From NCBI GenBank assembly GCA_029215795.1, contig JARDYH010000001.1:395597154-395661153 (forward strand): a stretch of 64,000 nucleotides of DNA, in the 5' to 3' direction. Below, one piece after another: positions 32,111 through 42,934 of this stretch. Position 1 is the stretch's first letter; each line of letters opens with the position of its first letter. The notes below the pieces were generated by a model, which worked only from the letters and a program-made list of their open reading frames with translations, searched no databases and was not told the DNA's origin. Both the position numbers and the translations under genes were made by a program. The DNA comes from Anniella stebbinsi. Its lineage: Eukaryota > Chordata > Lepidosauria > Squamata > Anniellidae.

Positions 32111-33240
32111 TTCAAGAGTGAGGAAAAGCAAAGCCCTGTAGCTGGGAAGAGGAAGTCAGTCAGACAGACAGACGGGCGGACAGACAATGGCTTCTAGCTG
32201 CAGCAGTTTTGGCTCATTCGAAACAATCCTAAAACTTCTGTTCCAACTGACCTGCCTTGGCAAAGAAGGCAGCAACAAAAGACACATAGTTGGATAGATT
32301 AAGACAATTAAGCAGCTTCTAAGTTAGATGAATGATGACATTTAATTGCATTGATCAAGCAATGTATTTAAAAGGAGAGGGGAGTTTTATTTTTATTTCT
32401 GGCCTGCACAGTATCTAGGACAGAGGTGAGGAGGTTAAAAACAAACAAAACAATCCCAGTGGTAAGAAATGTGGACTCCATATATAGGTGGTGGAGGAGA
32501 AACGGTACGCTTCTCCTTACATAGGTTGCAAAGTAGGGGAATGCCTGAAGAATTAACTAGCTATCCAAGAAGCACTGAAAACTGTCTGATGTGTGATCCA
32601 TCGTGACAATGATCACAAGCCATTTATAGTCCTCTTTAAGCCAAATTTCATGTGGCTTTCTAGAAACTCCAGCGTCTAGCCAGCTTTGTCTATCTATCTG
32701 AAAGTCTGATATTTGGAACATGATATTCATATTTATTTATTGTGAAGAACCCCCCCCCCCTTTCTATTTCACTGCTGTTTAGCAACAGCGATAAACTGGC
32801 AGGCCTGCTTGCTTGCTTTAGAGGAGGGGCAGAGGTTATTTTGTGTGAGTGTGTGTTTCTGCTTCCATGTTCCGTTGCATACACTTGAACCTAAGGCCTA
32901 GAGTTTTGCATTGTTGGGGTGTGTGTTTTTTAGGTCGTTTCCAGGAACCTATCTGAGAGATACTGGAGGACTAAGGTGTAGTCTTCTCACTGGCTACATA
33001 TTACATATTCCTTATTCTGCAGCACAGAAAATCATCCATTACCAAGCTTTTGATTTGCATTCAGAAGGGACACTTCAAACTAGGCAGAGCAGGAAAAGTT
33101 GCAGGGAGATTTGTGTGTGCTGTTGTGTTGTCCTACTTTGCACTAGGACAAGGTGTGATCTAAAATTCCAACTCTACCCTGCCTTGAAACATGCCAATTT
33201 ATACACCATTCATAAGAAGAGAATAAACTGAAAGACTTGT
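32110..33240. other. Intron 1 sequence without recognised exon
   Basis: A short (AGAC)n run at 32,158-32,190 and a poly-C run near 32,751 are seen. The rest is mixed DNA with no recognised repeat or gene. Confidence 0.4.
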
Positions 33241-33241
33241 A

Positions 33242-33550
33242 ACTAAGGCGACCATATTCAAAGGAGGACTGGACTCCTGCATCTTTAGCAGTTGTAAAGA
33301 AAAGGAAATTTCAGCATGTGTCATTTCCATGCTTACAGCACCTGGTGAAATTCCCTCTTCCTCAAGACAGTTGAAGCTGCAGGCGATATACTAGAGTGAC
33401 CAGATACAAAAGAGAGCAGGGCTCCTGCAGATTTAATTGTTGTGATGAAGAGGGAATTTCACCAGGTGCTGCATGCATACAAATGACACATGCTGAAATT
33501 CCCTTTTCTATACAACTGTTAAAGATAGAACCCAGTCTGGTCACCCTACT
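33242..33550. mobile_element. Fold-back family C, two units in opposite orientation
   Basis: Unit 1 (33,246-33,395) and unit 2 (33,396-33,548) are largely reverse complements: TTTCAGCATGTGTCATTTCC pairs with AAATGACACATGCTGAAATT, and CACCTGGTGAAATTCCCTCT with AGAGGGAATTTCACCAGGTG. The outer ends are CGACCATA and TGGTCACC. A hairpin of about 300 bases is possible. There is no coding capacity. Confidence 0.75.
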
Positions 33551-33659
33551 TGTAACTTGCATTCCATGGGCCACTGACAAGCTAATCCAAAACATACCTA
33601 ATTGCTTGCAAGCCTTCCTGAATTCAATGTGACTTAGTTCCAGAGAAATACACGTGAAG

Positions 33660-33790
33660 TCACAGCCTGAGATTCAAATGCTATGCACACTTACTTGGGA
33701 GTAAGTCATATGCATGTTTACATAGAAGTAGGTTTTGCTGAGTACTATGGGGCTTACTCACAGGTGAAGCAGCATAGTATTACAGCCTTC
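33660..33790. repeat. Short 'gggagtaagtc' fold-back element
   Basis: CACACTTACTTGGGAGTAAG on the left and 'ctatggggcttactcacagg' on the right are partial inverted partners; ends carry GCTATGCA and GCATAG. Confidence 0.5.
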
Positions 33791-34228
33791 ATCATGTGCA
33801 GCGGGGGAAGGGTCGTCATGCACAAAACAAGAAGTTTAGTCTCTGCACTTAAAGCACAGGAGGCAGCCTTCAACTTTTAAGAGCTACAAAGTGGAGCTAA
33901 CATCTGAGATAAAGAAGAACAACTTACTAGTTGAAAAGAATATGCAAGTTGTAAGTATCTATCCAGAGGCAAAACTGGGCTTGCTTGAACTTCTATTAAT
34001 GCACTGATTCATTTTTTACATGCTGCATTGTTGCAAGTGTTTATGAGAAATTGCCAACAGGTATCAACCTAGGTCATTTTTCTTCGACCTACACTCTCCT
34101 TCCATGACAACTGGCTTCTCCCTTTCAGTAAAATTAACATGAAAATGCTTTATGAGCACTCTTGTTTTCTTCCAAACTTTGGAGTGACAACGAATTGTAC
34201 TCTTTGGATAAGCCAGTATGAAATAAAT

Positions 34229-34441
34229 GGCCTGTTCAGACAACATGCTAAGCCATGGTTAGGCCACTAACCCTTTTACAGCAAATTGTTACTGAGCATT
34301 TTTAAACCATAATTAGGTAGCCACCATGTTAGGAATGGTTCACATGTCATGCTAAGTCATAGTTCACATGACACACTAAGTCATAATGTTTAGCTCAAAA
34401 TACTTCACCATCGTGGCTTAGTGTGTCATCTGAAGAGGGCC
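34229..34441. mobile_element. MITE with GGCCTGTTCAGA ends
   Basis: GGCCTGTTCAGACAACATGC and its inverted partner (TGTGTCATCTGAAGAGGGCC) bound 213 bases rich in AAGCCATGG / CCATCGTGGCTTAG words. Same family as 7,299-7,554. Confidence 0.7.
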
Positions 34442-34456
34442 ACACTCATATGTGCG

Positions 34457-34482
34457 CACACACACACACACACACACACACA
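34457..34482. repeat. (CA)13 microsatellite
   Basis: Uninterrupted CA units. Confidence 0.95.
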
Positions 34483-34493
34483 TCTATTATCTA

Positions 34494-34548
34494 TTTGTAG
34501 TAATAAATACTAAAAATAAGTAGTATTTATAGTATTTATTACTACAAA
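34494..34548. repeat. AT-rich perfect inverted repeat
   Basis: The 18-base arms TTTGTAGTAATAAATACT (34,494-34,511) and AGTATTTATTACTACAAA (34,531-34,548) are exact reverse complements around a 19-base spacer. Partial copies of the arm recur just to the right (TACTACTTATTTGTAGTATT). Confidence 0.9.
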
Positions 34549-34619
34549 TACTACTTATTTGTAGTATTATTTTATTTGTAGTATAAGGAGAAGGGGTTCC
34601 TGGTAACTAGACAAAGAAC

Positions 34620-34747
34620 AGGCAGCTTGGTATCTTCTAGATATTTTGGACTCCAACTCCCATGATCCCTGACCATTGACCATGCTGGATGGGGATGATG
34701 GGAGCTGTAGTCCAAAACATCTGGAGAACGCCAGGTTGCCTACCCCT
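34620..34747. repeat. Palindromic family A, well-formed copy
   Basis: TTGGACTCCAACTCCCATGA and 'gatgatgggagctgtagtccaaaacatctgg' are the arms around 'ccctgaccattgaccatgctgg'. Confidence 0.75.
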
Positions 34748-35132
34748 GAACTAGATAGTTAGGTCAATTATTCATGATGTAAACATTGCTCCCTTGAATT
34801 AAGATGGACTCTTAACACATACATCCTAAATGAGCTTTTCATCTGATTCAATTTTGCATGTAAACTAACTCAGTAAAGAGAAGTGGGTCAGGTACTCCTT
34901 TGGGACTATGCTGAGTCCTCTAGAGACAGATTTATTCATTCATACAATATGTTCCTCACCCACCCCACATATCACACAATTGCATCAGAGTTAACTTTGC
35001 AGAAAAACGAGAGGCCTCTTTCACCCCACCCCATTCAGGTATCTATTTTCTGCCCCTGTTTACAAATCTACTCAAACACACACACACAGTTCCTCTGGCT
35101 CACACACTTATTTTCTCACCTTACACTTTTGC

Positions 35133-35135
<3 letters not shown>

Positions 35136-35164
<29 letters not shown>
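35136..35164. repeat. (CA)n microsatellite
   Basis: About 14 CA units. Shorter (GT)n at 35,484-35,500 and (CA)10 at 35,611-35,630 follow. Confidence 0.95.
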
Positions 35165-35166
<2 letters not shown>

Positions 35167-36092
35167 TTTTTTATTCAGTCCAACTTTGTGCATGCAATGT
35201 GGACCCCTGCAGGGTTTACTCAGAAATAAAGTCCCACTCTCCTCAAAGGAGATTTCTCCCAGCTAAAGGTCTAGCTGATTGCAGCTGCAATAACTTAAGT
35301 CTGAAGAACAGAGGGATTGGGGTGGGGTGGGGGGTGATCCAAAAAGATGTGTATTTGGGGAGGGGGCTGTATTTAAGAATTGCCTGCTGTCCCCCTCTTG
35401 CACATGCGTGCACATCCTTCCCTCTTCACCCAGGTGCTCAGGCACTACATGTGACTCAAGTTTATACACATAATTATTAAATTGTGTGTGTGTGTGTGTT
35501 GGGGGGGGAGAAGAGGCGGCACAGGAGGAGGGGCGGTTGGTCTTCTCCATCACTATCAAGCGATGTGTAACCACGTCTTCCAATGTTTATGAATCAGCTT
35601 TCCCTCCCATACACACACACACACACACACGCTGCAATCCCACGTTCACACTTACACGGAAATCACCCTTCACCGCCGCCACCACCCGGGAACAGAGTAG
35701 GACTTACTTCTTTATGCCCAGAGACTGGGCTGTAGGAAGGCGCGCAGCGACCTGCGAGCAAGCCTTCTTGGGCACCGTGCGGGGCTTACTTCCGAGTAAG
35801 CCAGCCTGGGATCGGGCTGCGCCTCTCCCCTCCTCGCTCACACGCACCTTCTCCCCCGACGCTGCCACACGCAGGAGGCGGCGGCGGCAGGCAGGCAGGA
35901 GGCGGCGGCGGCAGCTCCCGCTCTCCATCCCTTTGTTGGCCCTTCCGCCTGGCCAGGGGGCAGGCGTGGCGGGACTCGGGAGCAGCAGCGGCAGCAGGGA
36001 GAAGGGCGGGATCCAGCCCTGGCCAGGGATGGAGGGCGCGGGAGAGAGGAGCGGAGCGGGCGCTCGGGGGCGGAGGGGGGGGGGGCTCGTAC

Positions 36093-36426
36093 CTTTGTGC
36101 ATGCCGGTGAAGCGGTCCTTGAGCACGGTGAGCTCGTAGATCTTCCCGAATTCCTCGAAGAGTGGCTTCAGGTCGCCCTCCTCGAGGTTGCGCGGGATCT
36201 GCCCGACGAAGAGCTTGATGGCATCGTGGTCCTTCATGGCGATGTCGCTGCCCCCTTGGCCGTGCGTCGGCGGCGTCAGCCCGTTCATCCTCCCGGAGCT
36301 GTTCGTGGTGCTGAAGGCAGCGCTCTCCGCCTGCGGCGGCGGCGGCGGCGGAGGGGGAGGCGGCGGCGGGGGCGGGGGCCCGGGGGGAGGTTGTTGCGGC
36401 GCTAGCCCGTTGGCCAGAGTAGCCAT
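36093..36426 (-). CDS. CELF6: CELF6-like gene, exon 1 coding part (N-terminus and first half of RRM1)
   Basis: Encodes 111 residues plus one base. It starts at an ATG whose product begins [12 protein letters not shown]. Residues 13-31 are a proline run, residues 32-62 a linker with [15 protein letters not shown], and from residue 64 RRM1 begins ([16 protein letters not shown], with RNP2 LFVGQI) through [14 protein letters not shown]. The exon ends at AAAG|GTACG. CELF proteins are nuclear and cytoplasmic RNA-binding splicing and translation regulators. From memory, human CELF6 has FSTADSGVGMSGLNP at the equivalent place, whereas CELF4 lacks it; RRM1 itself is close to both. The MATLANG start is shared with CELF4. 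The long proline run seems unlike mammalian CELF6. An upstream in-frame ATG at 36,669 exists, but the codons between look like GC-rich UTR. Confidence 0.93.
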
Positions 36427-36760
36427 GATGTTCCCAGCCGGCCCGGCTCTGCCCCGCCCCGGCCGCCCCGCCCCGGCTCCGGCTCGCCTGCCTGCTCGCC
36501 TGCTCGCGCCGCCCGGGCGCAGGGGGAGGGGGGCTGCCCAGCCCGGGCTCCCCCTCGGCGCGCTGAGCCCAGACTCCCTCCCCCCCTCCTCCTCCTCCTC
36601 CTCCTCCCCCCTCCTCGCCTTGCCTCCGGCTTCGCCTCGCCTTGCGCGCCCTCCCTCGACGGCTGCCACTGGGCCTGGTGACGTCAGCTGACTGGCCGTG
36701 GACTACTCGAGGATGATTAGCATAAGGGGGGAGCTTCGGCAAATCAGGGCGGGCGGAAGG
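36427..36760 (-). promoter_or_regulatory. CELF6: 5' UTR and proximal promoter of the CELF6-like gene
   Basis: Reading on the minus strand toward the ATG: TTATGCTAATCATCC (POU/octamer-like) near 36,713-36,727, a CRE, then GC-rich sequence with SP1-like boxes and pyrimidine-rich blocks. No TATA box is evident. The start site of transcription cannot be placed from sequence alone. Confidence 0.6.
36679..36686. promoter_or_regulatory. Perfect CRE (TGACGTCA)
   Basis: The palindromic cAMP-response element lies about 250 bases upstream of the ATG, next to a CAGCTG E-box at 36,686-36,691. It is consistent with CREB/ATF control of a neuronal gene; this is inference. Confidence 0.7.
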
Positions 36761-36884
36761 GGCGAGGGGCGGGGCTGGGCGGGCTGGCAGGGCTGGGGCG
36801 CGCGCTCAGGCAGGAAGGCGGCAGCAGCAGCAAACAGGAGAGTCCAGCGGCGGTAGTAGTAACAGCAGCAGCAGCAGGAGGAGG

Positions 36885-37100
36885 AGGCTGGTGGAGGCGG
36901 GTGGATCCGATGTCAGTGGGGCGGCGATTCTGGCTCTGGGTTCCACTCACAGCTCCGGAGGGGCTATCAAAGGTGCTGAAGCTATTTTAGGGCAGTTTCA
37001 GCACCTCGGATAGCTCCTTGAGAGGTCTGGCTGGTTTTGACGGAGAACCGGAACAGAGTTATAGCCCCACTGAGGTCGGAGAGGCCAGACTTCACTGGCA
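36885..37100. mobile_element. hAT-like MITE (family B), copy next to the CELF6 promoter
   Basis: GAGGCTGGTGGAGGCGG, 'gatccgatgtcagtggggcgg', 'aggggctatcaaaggtgctgaa', then 'cagcacctcggatagctcc', 'gccccactgaggtcgga', 'cttcactgg'. Both halves are present, so the copy is near full length. It adjoins the CpG island. Confidence 0.7.
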
Positions 37101-37119
37101 GCAGCCCAGGATCTGCAAA

Positions 37120-37260
37120 AGCAAGTGGGGGCTGGTGGCTCCTACGTCAATGGGGCAATTCATCCGCTCCGGGTTTCAGGCAGAACTCTAAAGGAGCGAT
37201 CCGAGGTGCTGGGCCTTGTCCTCAAAGCGGGCTTCCCACGGACATCTGCTTGGCCCCTGC
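37120..37260. mobile_element. hAT-like MITE (family B), left half
   Basis: GTGGGGGCTGGTGGCTCCTA, 'cgtcaatggggcaattcatccg', 'ctccgggtttcaggcagaac', 'tctaaaggagcgatccgaggtgctg'. It sits in tandem with the previous copy. Confidence 0.7.
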
Positions 37261-37964
37261 GTAAACTGAATGCTGGACTAGATTGGCTTTTGGTCTCTGA
37301 TTCAGCATGGCTCTTATGGTCTTTTGAACCCGGGTAATGTAGCAGTCAAATCCCACCTCAACCCCCCCCTTTTACTATGAAGACTACATCTCCCAGCATT
37401 CCCCCAGCCAATTAGCCGACCATCAGAGGTTTGCGCACATGTATGTATATGTACAAAGACAAGAAGGATTTAGCTTATGCTATTTGTCCAATTTCACTCA
37501 CATCCCTTGTAAAGTGTTGTCAGAAAGCAGCCCTTCTACTGCATTGTAGAATTCTGCGTGGCCATTAAGGAGGCTTAATGGGGCAAAACCCACATCAATA
37601 GGTAATCTGAGTACTCTGGATAGATCAGAATTTTGGTGCAAGGCAGAAACAGATTTGAAACAGTAGTTCAGATCTGAGCCATAGGCAGCTGCCAGGAGGA
37701 ACTGGGGGCCTGGGGGCAATATCCAATGCTGACACAGTGCTAGCGCTAATGACATTGTGCTAACACAAACTAATGCTAATGCAACATGAGCACTTGATTG
37801 GCAAAGGGCTCCATAATCCAGTTTACCATTGCACTTCAGCACCATGGTTTTTCTCTTGGCTTAACAATTACTAATGAGGCTACACTAGTATTTACGCATG
37901 GTGTGGAGAAAGTGGATTGGGGGATATTCCCCCCCCCCCCGACATAATACTAGAACCCAGTGAG

Positions 37965-38335
37965 GTCATACCATGAAGCTGATTGGAGGGAGAATCAGGA
38001 CAGATAAAAGGAAGGACTTCTTCACACAACACATAGTTAAACTATGGAATTCACTACCACACGACGTAGCAATGGCCACGAGTTTGGATGGCTTTAAACA
38101 GGGTTTGGACAAATTCATGGCGGATGAGACTCTCAGTGGCTAGTAGTCATTATGGCTATATGCTACCTCCAGTATACGTTAGTTGCTGGGGAACATGGGT
38201 GGGAAGGTGCTGTTGCACTCATGTCATGCTTGTGGGATTCCCGTTGACAGCTGGTCAACCACTGTGTGAAGAGAATGTTGGGCTAGATGGTCTGATGTAG
38301 CATGGCTCTTCTTATGCTCTTATGTTCTAGTGCTA
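37965..38335 (+). repeat. CR1-like LINE 3' fragment (family R), plus strand
   Basis: Translates in pieces as DKRKDFFTQHIVKLWNSLPH-type sequence then DGFKQGLDKFMADETLSG, the tail of a CR1-like ORF2, and ends with CTAGATGGTCTGATGTAGCA and 'tggctcttcttatgctctta'. It is 5'-truncated. Confidence 0.7.
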
Positions 38336-38649
38336 CATCATTACCACTAGCACAATGATCGCATTGGATACTGCTGCAGGAGTGGCATCAGGGACCAAGA
38401 CAGGAGCCAGAGCTGGGGGACAGAGAGAAATACCACAGAACCAGAAAGACCATTTTCAGGCAAAGTCCCAACCCAAGCAGGAAGTTCCAATGTGCGCGTG
38501 GGTGATTGGGGCCAGTCCAGAGCCTGACAATACTTCACTGCCAGGAAGGTGCTCCAAGCCATGGTGCCAGTAGCTCATCCCACAGGACAGTTGCATACAG
38601 AGCAGAGGGGTCCTGACTGTAGGCCCACTGATCCCGACTAAGGATATCA

Positions 38650-39010
38650 GAGAAATCTGCAATGCAATCAAATGAGTTCAGATTTCTATAAATCCAACCT
38701 GCAGATTTTATAGTGGGCCAGCTTTTCCTGAGTCTCACAGATTCCACAGACTTGCGGACCATTTTTTAAAACTTTCTGGAATTTTATGCATATTTAGTCT
38801 TGGAGGGGGGGGGGAATACATATATTTTTTAAAAAATTGGCTAAAAATGCCCATTTCCTCACAGCCTAAAGCATGAAAATGCCCTTTTTGGGGGTATTTG
38901 CCCATTTTGGGTGAGGATTTGCAAATTTTGCTAGTTCAGATTTGCACACATGCAAATATGTGCAAATTTGGGAAACTGGAAAATAATCCAATTTCACCAG
39001 TAAGCGGACA
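38650..39010 (+). repeat. Dispersed repeat (family J), copy 2
   Basis: AATCAAATGAGTTCAGATTT, 'ctataaatccaacctgcag', 'acttgcggaccattttt', 'tttctggaattttatgca', then 'gcacatgcaaatatgtgcaaat'. Matches 57,140-57,370 closely. Confidence 0.6.
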
Positions 39011-39385
39011 GTGGAAGAAAAGGCACCCAGCAATCTTTAAAAAAAACGAAAGAAAAAAAACCAGAATAGATTTTCCAACATCCGTACTTCCCTACTCCCA
39101 ATGCAGCAGAATGAAGTGGGTTCCCCCTGTGTCAAGCTTGGTGTTTCTATTCTAGTGGAACTGCTGCTGCAGCCCCAATATACCTGACTCCCATTTGGGC
39201 CACACGCCCACAACTCTATAAATACAGGCTCCATGAATAGCAAACAGCAGACTCAACCTGTGACTGAGGGATTGTACCGTGACCTGATTTAGTGGGAATC
39301 CTCCAAATTGCAGTTTAACAAAGGTTTCCAGTGGGGAAAATGCATCCATGCTCAGCTGGGAGGGACACTGGGAAAAATCAGAGGT

Positions 39386-39412
39386 CACACACACACACAC
39401 ACACACACACAC
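39386..39412. repeat. (CA)13 microsatellite
   Basis: Uninterrupted CA units. Confidence 0.95.
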
Positions 39413-39704
39413 GCAGCTGAAGATGGCTGCAGCAAACATCTCAGTCCAGAACAGTAGAAGCAGTAAGACAAGGACGGGAAAGTGTTTTGGGTCAAGAGTT
39501 GAAGGTTGATTGATCTGTTGGGATCTGCATGCCAGGGGAGGTGGGGCCAAAGCAAAATGGGGCATGCCCAGGACCAAAAGAGGTGGTGCCAGAGCCAATA
39601 GGAAGCAGAGTCATCTTCTGAGCTGCAAAATATGTGCATCCAACCTTCATAGACACCACGGTCCTCCCCATCTATCCCTAAGGCGGAGGCAGGAAACCTG
39701 CAGC

Positions 39705-39815
39705 CCTCCTGATGTTGCCAGACTCATTAGCCCCAGCCAACATAGCCAATGGATGGAGGATGATGGGAGTGGTAGTCCAATGAACTCTGGAGGACATCAG
39801 TTTCCCCACCCCTGC
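39705..39815. repeat. Palindromic family A copy
   Basis: 'cagccaacatagccaatggatggagg' with GATGATGGGAGTGGTAGTCC and 'aactctggaggacatcag'. The left arm is decayed. Confidence 0.6.
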
Positions 39816-40172
39816 TAGACCCCAAGGTCTCTAGACCCCAAGGTCTTCTTTGAACCCACCCACGCCCTTGCTTTGTCTGCCAGAGGCTGGAAGAGATCAA
39901 AGCCGCACCTTTATGTGCCAATTTTCTGCAGGATTCGAGATGCATGGCGCCTTGTAAAATTAAGGGGAATGTGGGAAATGCAATCACGACATCTCCTATT
40001 AGGCTGAAAGAAAAGACGAATGCACAGGAGATTTCTGGGCCTCAAAGTATTCACGGGAGGTCTCCGGGGCTGTGCAATCTTCATCTTCTTTGGCAAGTCT
40101 AATAAAAGACATCATAATTACTGTACTCAGGTCCTCGACAGCTTTTTTTGCCACTTACATGGTGAAAATGTG

Positions 40173-40208
<36 letters not shown>

Positions 40209-40765
40209 TCCAGTGAAGCAGCCTGGCTCAGTACTGTGATTGCCATTAGTGGAAAAAGAGGGAGGTATTGAGGAGCTTTGGGTTTTGAACTAGTGAGGTC
40301 AAGGGATTTTTTGGATGATGCAGCTTGTTATGACACGAGTTAGTTGGGGTGGGAGGGAAATGGAGACCGCCACTGAGTGATTTTGCTCAGCTGGAGTTCT
40401 ACAGATACTATTAAACTTTTTTCCCCACTATCATGGGAAATTTAAAATTAGTATTAGTATTATTTCAGGTCTGGGCTCCTAGCATGTGAGGAAGATTTTT
40501 TTTGTTTCATGTGGCAAGTGATCTAGAAACAAAGGATGCAGAACAACACTGGGGAATTTGTGGATCTCTATGTGCCTCATAAATGCTCTGCTAGCAACTG
40601 GATAATTGGTGCTAAAGACTGTGCTTCCGTCCGAATAAATACTTCAGACGTTGATAAAGTAACGGGCACAGTCAATGACCAATTCAAAACATATGCAATT
40701 TGCAGAGCAATTCATAGCATGGGGGAGTCTTAAGACTTTGTTCTGTGGAAAAAACTAAAAATAAA
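39815..40765. other. Intergenic sequence with a (TA)n run
   Basis: Unassigned DNA with (TA)16 at 40,174-40,206. No gene is recognised. Confidence 0.4.
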
Positions 40766-40767
40766 AC

Positions 40768-41195
40768 CATAGAATCATAGAAACATAGAACCATAGAATA
40801 GTGGAGTTGGAAGGGGCATCTAAGGCCATCGAGTCCAACCCCCTGCTCAATGCAGGAATCCACCTTAACGTATACATGACAGATGGTTGTCCAGCTGCCT
40901 CTTGAATGCCTCTAGTTTAGGAGAGCCCACAACCTCCCTAGGTCATTAGTTCCATTGTTGTACTGCTCTAATAGTCAGTGAGTTTTTCCTGTTGTCCAGC
41001 CGAAATCTGGCTTTCTGTAAATTGAGCCCATTATTCCACGTCCTGCACTCTGGGGTGATGGAGAATCATAAAACCATAGAATAATAGAGTTGCAAGGGGC
41101 TGATAAGACCATTGAGTCCAACCCCCTGCTCAATGCAGGAATCCACCTTAAAGCACCCCTGACAGATGGCTGCCCAGCTGCCTCTTGAATCATGG
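40768..41195 (-). repeat. CR1 LINE 3' ends, minus strand, two overlapping pieces
   Basis: AGAATCATAGAAACATAGAA and GGAGTTGGAAGGGGCATCTA open the first piece (to about 41,065). A second 3' end starts at 41,066 (ATCATAAAACCATAGAATAA, 'ccaaccccctgctcaatgcagg'), so two CR1 3' ends lie in tandem or one copy is internally duplicated. Confidence 0.85.
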
Positions 41196-41199
41196 CAAA

Positions 41200-42640
41200 A
41201 TGTGTCCAAGAATTTCTAACTGAAGAAGCACCATGATTTGGAATTTCTTATACAAAAATATTCTTATACAAAAAAATTATTATACAAAACACTGTGTTGT
41301 TGATACTAAAGTTACTGAACTCTACAGAAGGCAAAAGCCTCACAAACTTCGGAGGCACAATCCAGCCGGGGGGAAACCAAGTTGCTAATAACAGTCAAAA
41401 TCAGATGTGATTTGTGAGCTTCATGCTCAGATCTCCTGGCGTTTGTTCCTTTTTTTAGTTTATATGCCCAAGTGGATAGGTAATGGCCCTTGGGAACAGC
41501 TGATGAAAGACTCAGCCAGGTAAATGGCCTGATCCTGCATCTGAGTGATGATCAAAGTGGTTTGTGGCTAAGAAGACAGGACACTGCCAAATTGCCTTGT
41601 CTGTGTTCCTCCCCCCCCACACACTTTTGGTATGGATTCAGCACACCCTCCTGGGAACCAAATAGTCCAATCAGTGCACTGTGTGCCCTGGGCATATGGG
41701 AGACTAGCAGGACAAGCTCCTGCCTCTGGCAAAGCTGGTTAGCTCATTAAGTGAATCCAGGCAGTCAATAATTCAATAGGAGAGTTCTAAGTCAGCCAAA
41801 GGGCTCTGCAGAGAGATTTGTCCATTGCATGGGAGAACAGAATTGACACCCTGTCATGCCTAGGCCATATTCTGAGATGCACAGCAACACAGAGGAAACT
41901 CCTTGATCAGGTCTCTGGTCAGAGCTTTAGAAAATGCATGTTACTATCAAGAATGGGCAGTAGTCGCCAAAATTCATGTTATTTTCAACAATTGGAATAC
42001 CAAAATGTATTAAGAAGAGCTCACTTTATAACCAGGTGTCACCACCTGGTTCCTAGGCTCTGATATCCCTCTGGATATGATGCGTTAATTGGTTAATTTG
42101 GCTGGGTTCCCATTAAGATGCTATGAGAACAGGGTGAGTTCATTATGAGGGGCATGATCTCTTCTATGCCAGCCAGCCAGCTAGGCCGGCGCTGTTCCTT
42201 CTCTGAGAAGATGGCCTTTTTCCATAAGATGGCTCCATTCATAAAATGGCTTGTTTCAGGCTATCTGGCGAGTGGACTGATGATGGACTACCAACAGGTA
42301 GGGGAGAGGAGTCTCTAGGCCAACTTCTCCCTCCCTCCTGCCTTTCCTTTCTGCTAGGTAAGGAGCATGTTCATTTCTCAGACGCTCAGCCCATGTGCAT
42401 GTCCATGAACTCCATGCATGACTTGTTCAGAATTTAATGTTCCTGCACAGAACATCGAACCCATTAAAAATGAGCAATGGAAAGAAGATGGAGTTCCATG
42501 GCTCCCCTTGGCTGGAGCGCTCAACAGCTGCTCAGGTTTTAGGGTATTTTTTAAAATTCCTTGAGTGAAGTTATTCACACAAACATATGCATTTTTGGTG
42601 GAAGCCCCTGTCTCTATGATCTTCAAGTGACTGTGTACCT
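41200..42640. other. Unassigned intergenic sequence
   Basis: About 1.4 kb of mixed DNA. No exon with convincing splice context, RNA gene or clear repeat family was identified. Confidence 0.4.
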
Positions 42641-42910
42641 ACTTTCCCAGGCAGAGCTGGCATCGAGGGTAGGGATGGCTGGGCAAATGCCAAGGGCCCA
42701 TACCCAATTAGGGGCCCACTGACAAGACCCCCCCATCACTCTCCTCTTGCTTTGATCCTGGTAACTGTGCTGGCGTGAATGAGGCTTTCTGCCTGGCAAG
42801 CAAGCAAGTGGGAGCAAGGCTGAAGAAGAGCAATAGCAGCTGGTGATGATGGTGGTGAGAAGGTAGACCCACTGAGGAAGGGTGGCCTATGGGAGGGGTT
42901 GCCCAAGAAC
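42640..42910. repeat. Dispersed repeat (family G), reverse copy
   Basis: 'aggctttctgcctggcaagcaagcaagtgg' is the reverse complement of the CACTTGCTTGCTTGGCAGGC wording at 2,275-2,295; 'gaagaagagcaatagcagctggtgatgatgg' matches the reversed text at 2,200-2,270. Confidence 0.55.
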
Positions 42911-42934
42911 CCTCAAAAACTGAACTGAACATAA

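Larger units (their letters stand above)
26567..36092 (-). other. CELF6: CELF6-like gene, intron 1 (about 9.5 kb)
   Basis: Bounded by the exon 1 donor AAAG|GTACG and the exon 2 acceptor TTTTTAG|GC. It contains an L1 tail, CR1 pieces, LINE tails, several fold-back elements and an AT-rich island near 31.9-32.1 kb. No further exon is recognised. Confidence 0.85.
35640..36880. promoter_or_regulatory. CELF6: CpG island spanning CELF6-like exon 1
   Basis: CpG density rises abruptly and stays high across the start of intron 1, exon 1, the 5' UTR and the promoter. (CGG)n-like, (GGA)n-like and SP1-type GGGGCGGGG words are frequent. Such islands mark promoters of broadly or neuronally expressed vertebrate genes. 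Both strands carry long GC-driven open frames that are artefacts, apart from the CELF exon. Confidence 0.85.

Noticed and set aside
26484..36426. Assignment to CELF4, suggested by the MATLANG start
   Set aside because: Exon 2 has [10 protein letters not shown] rather than CERESALKAQ, and the linker has the CELF6-type FSTxxS..M.GL.P. CELF4 remains the fallback.
35486..36691. Plus-strand open frames opposite CELF6 exon 1
   Set aside because: Antisense shadows with A/G/R/P runs created by GC-rich sequence.
35704..36742. Minus-strand open frames of about 320 codons across the CpG island
   Set aside because: One contains the real exon 1, but its upstream part is GC-rich 5' UTR and the part after 36,092 is intron read-through. 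The other is a frame shadow.
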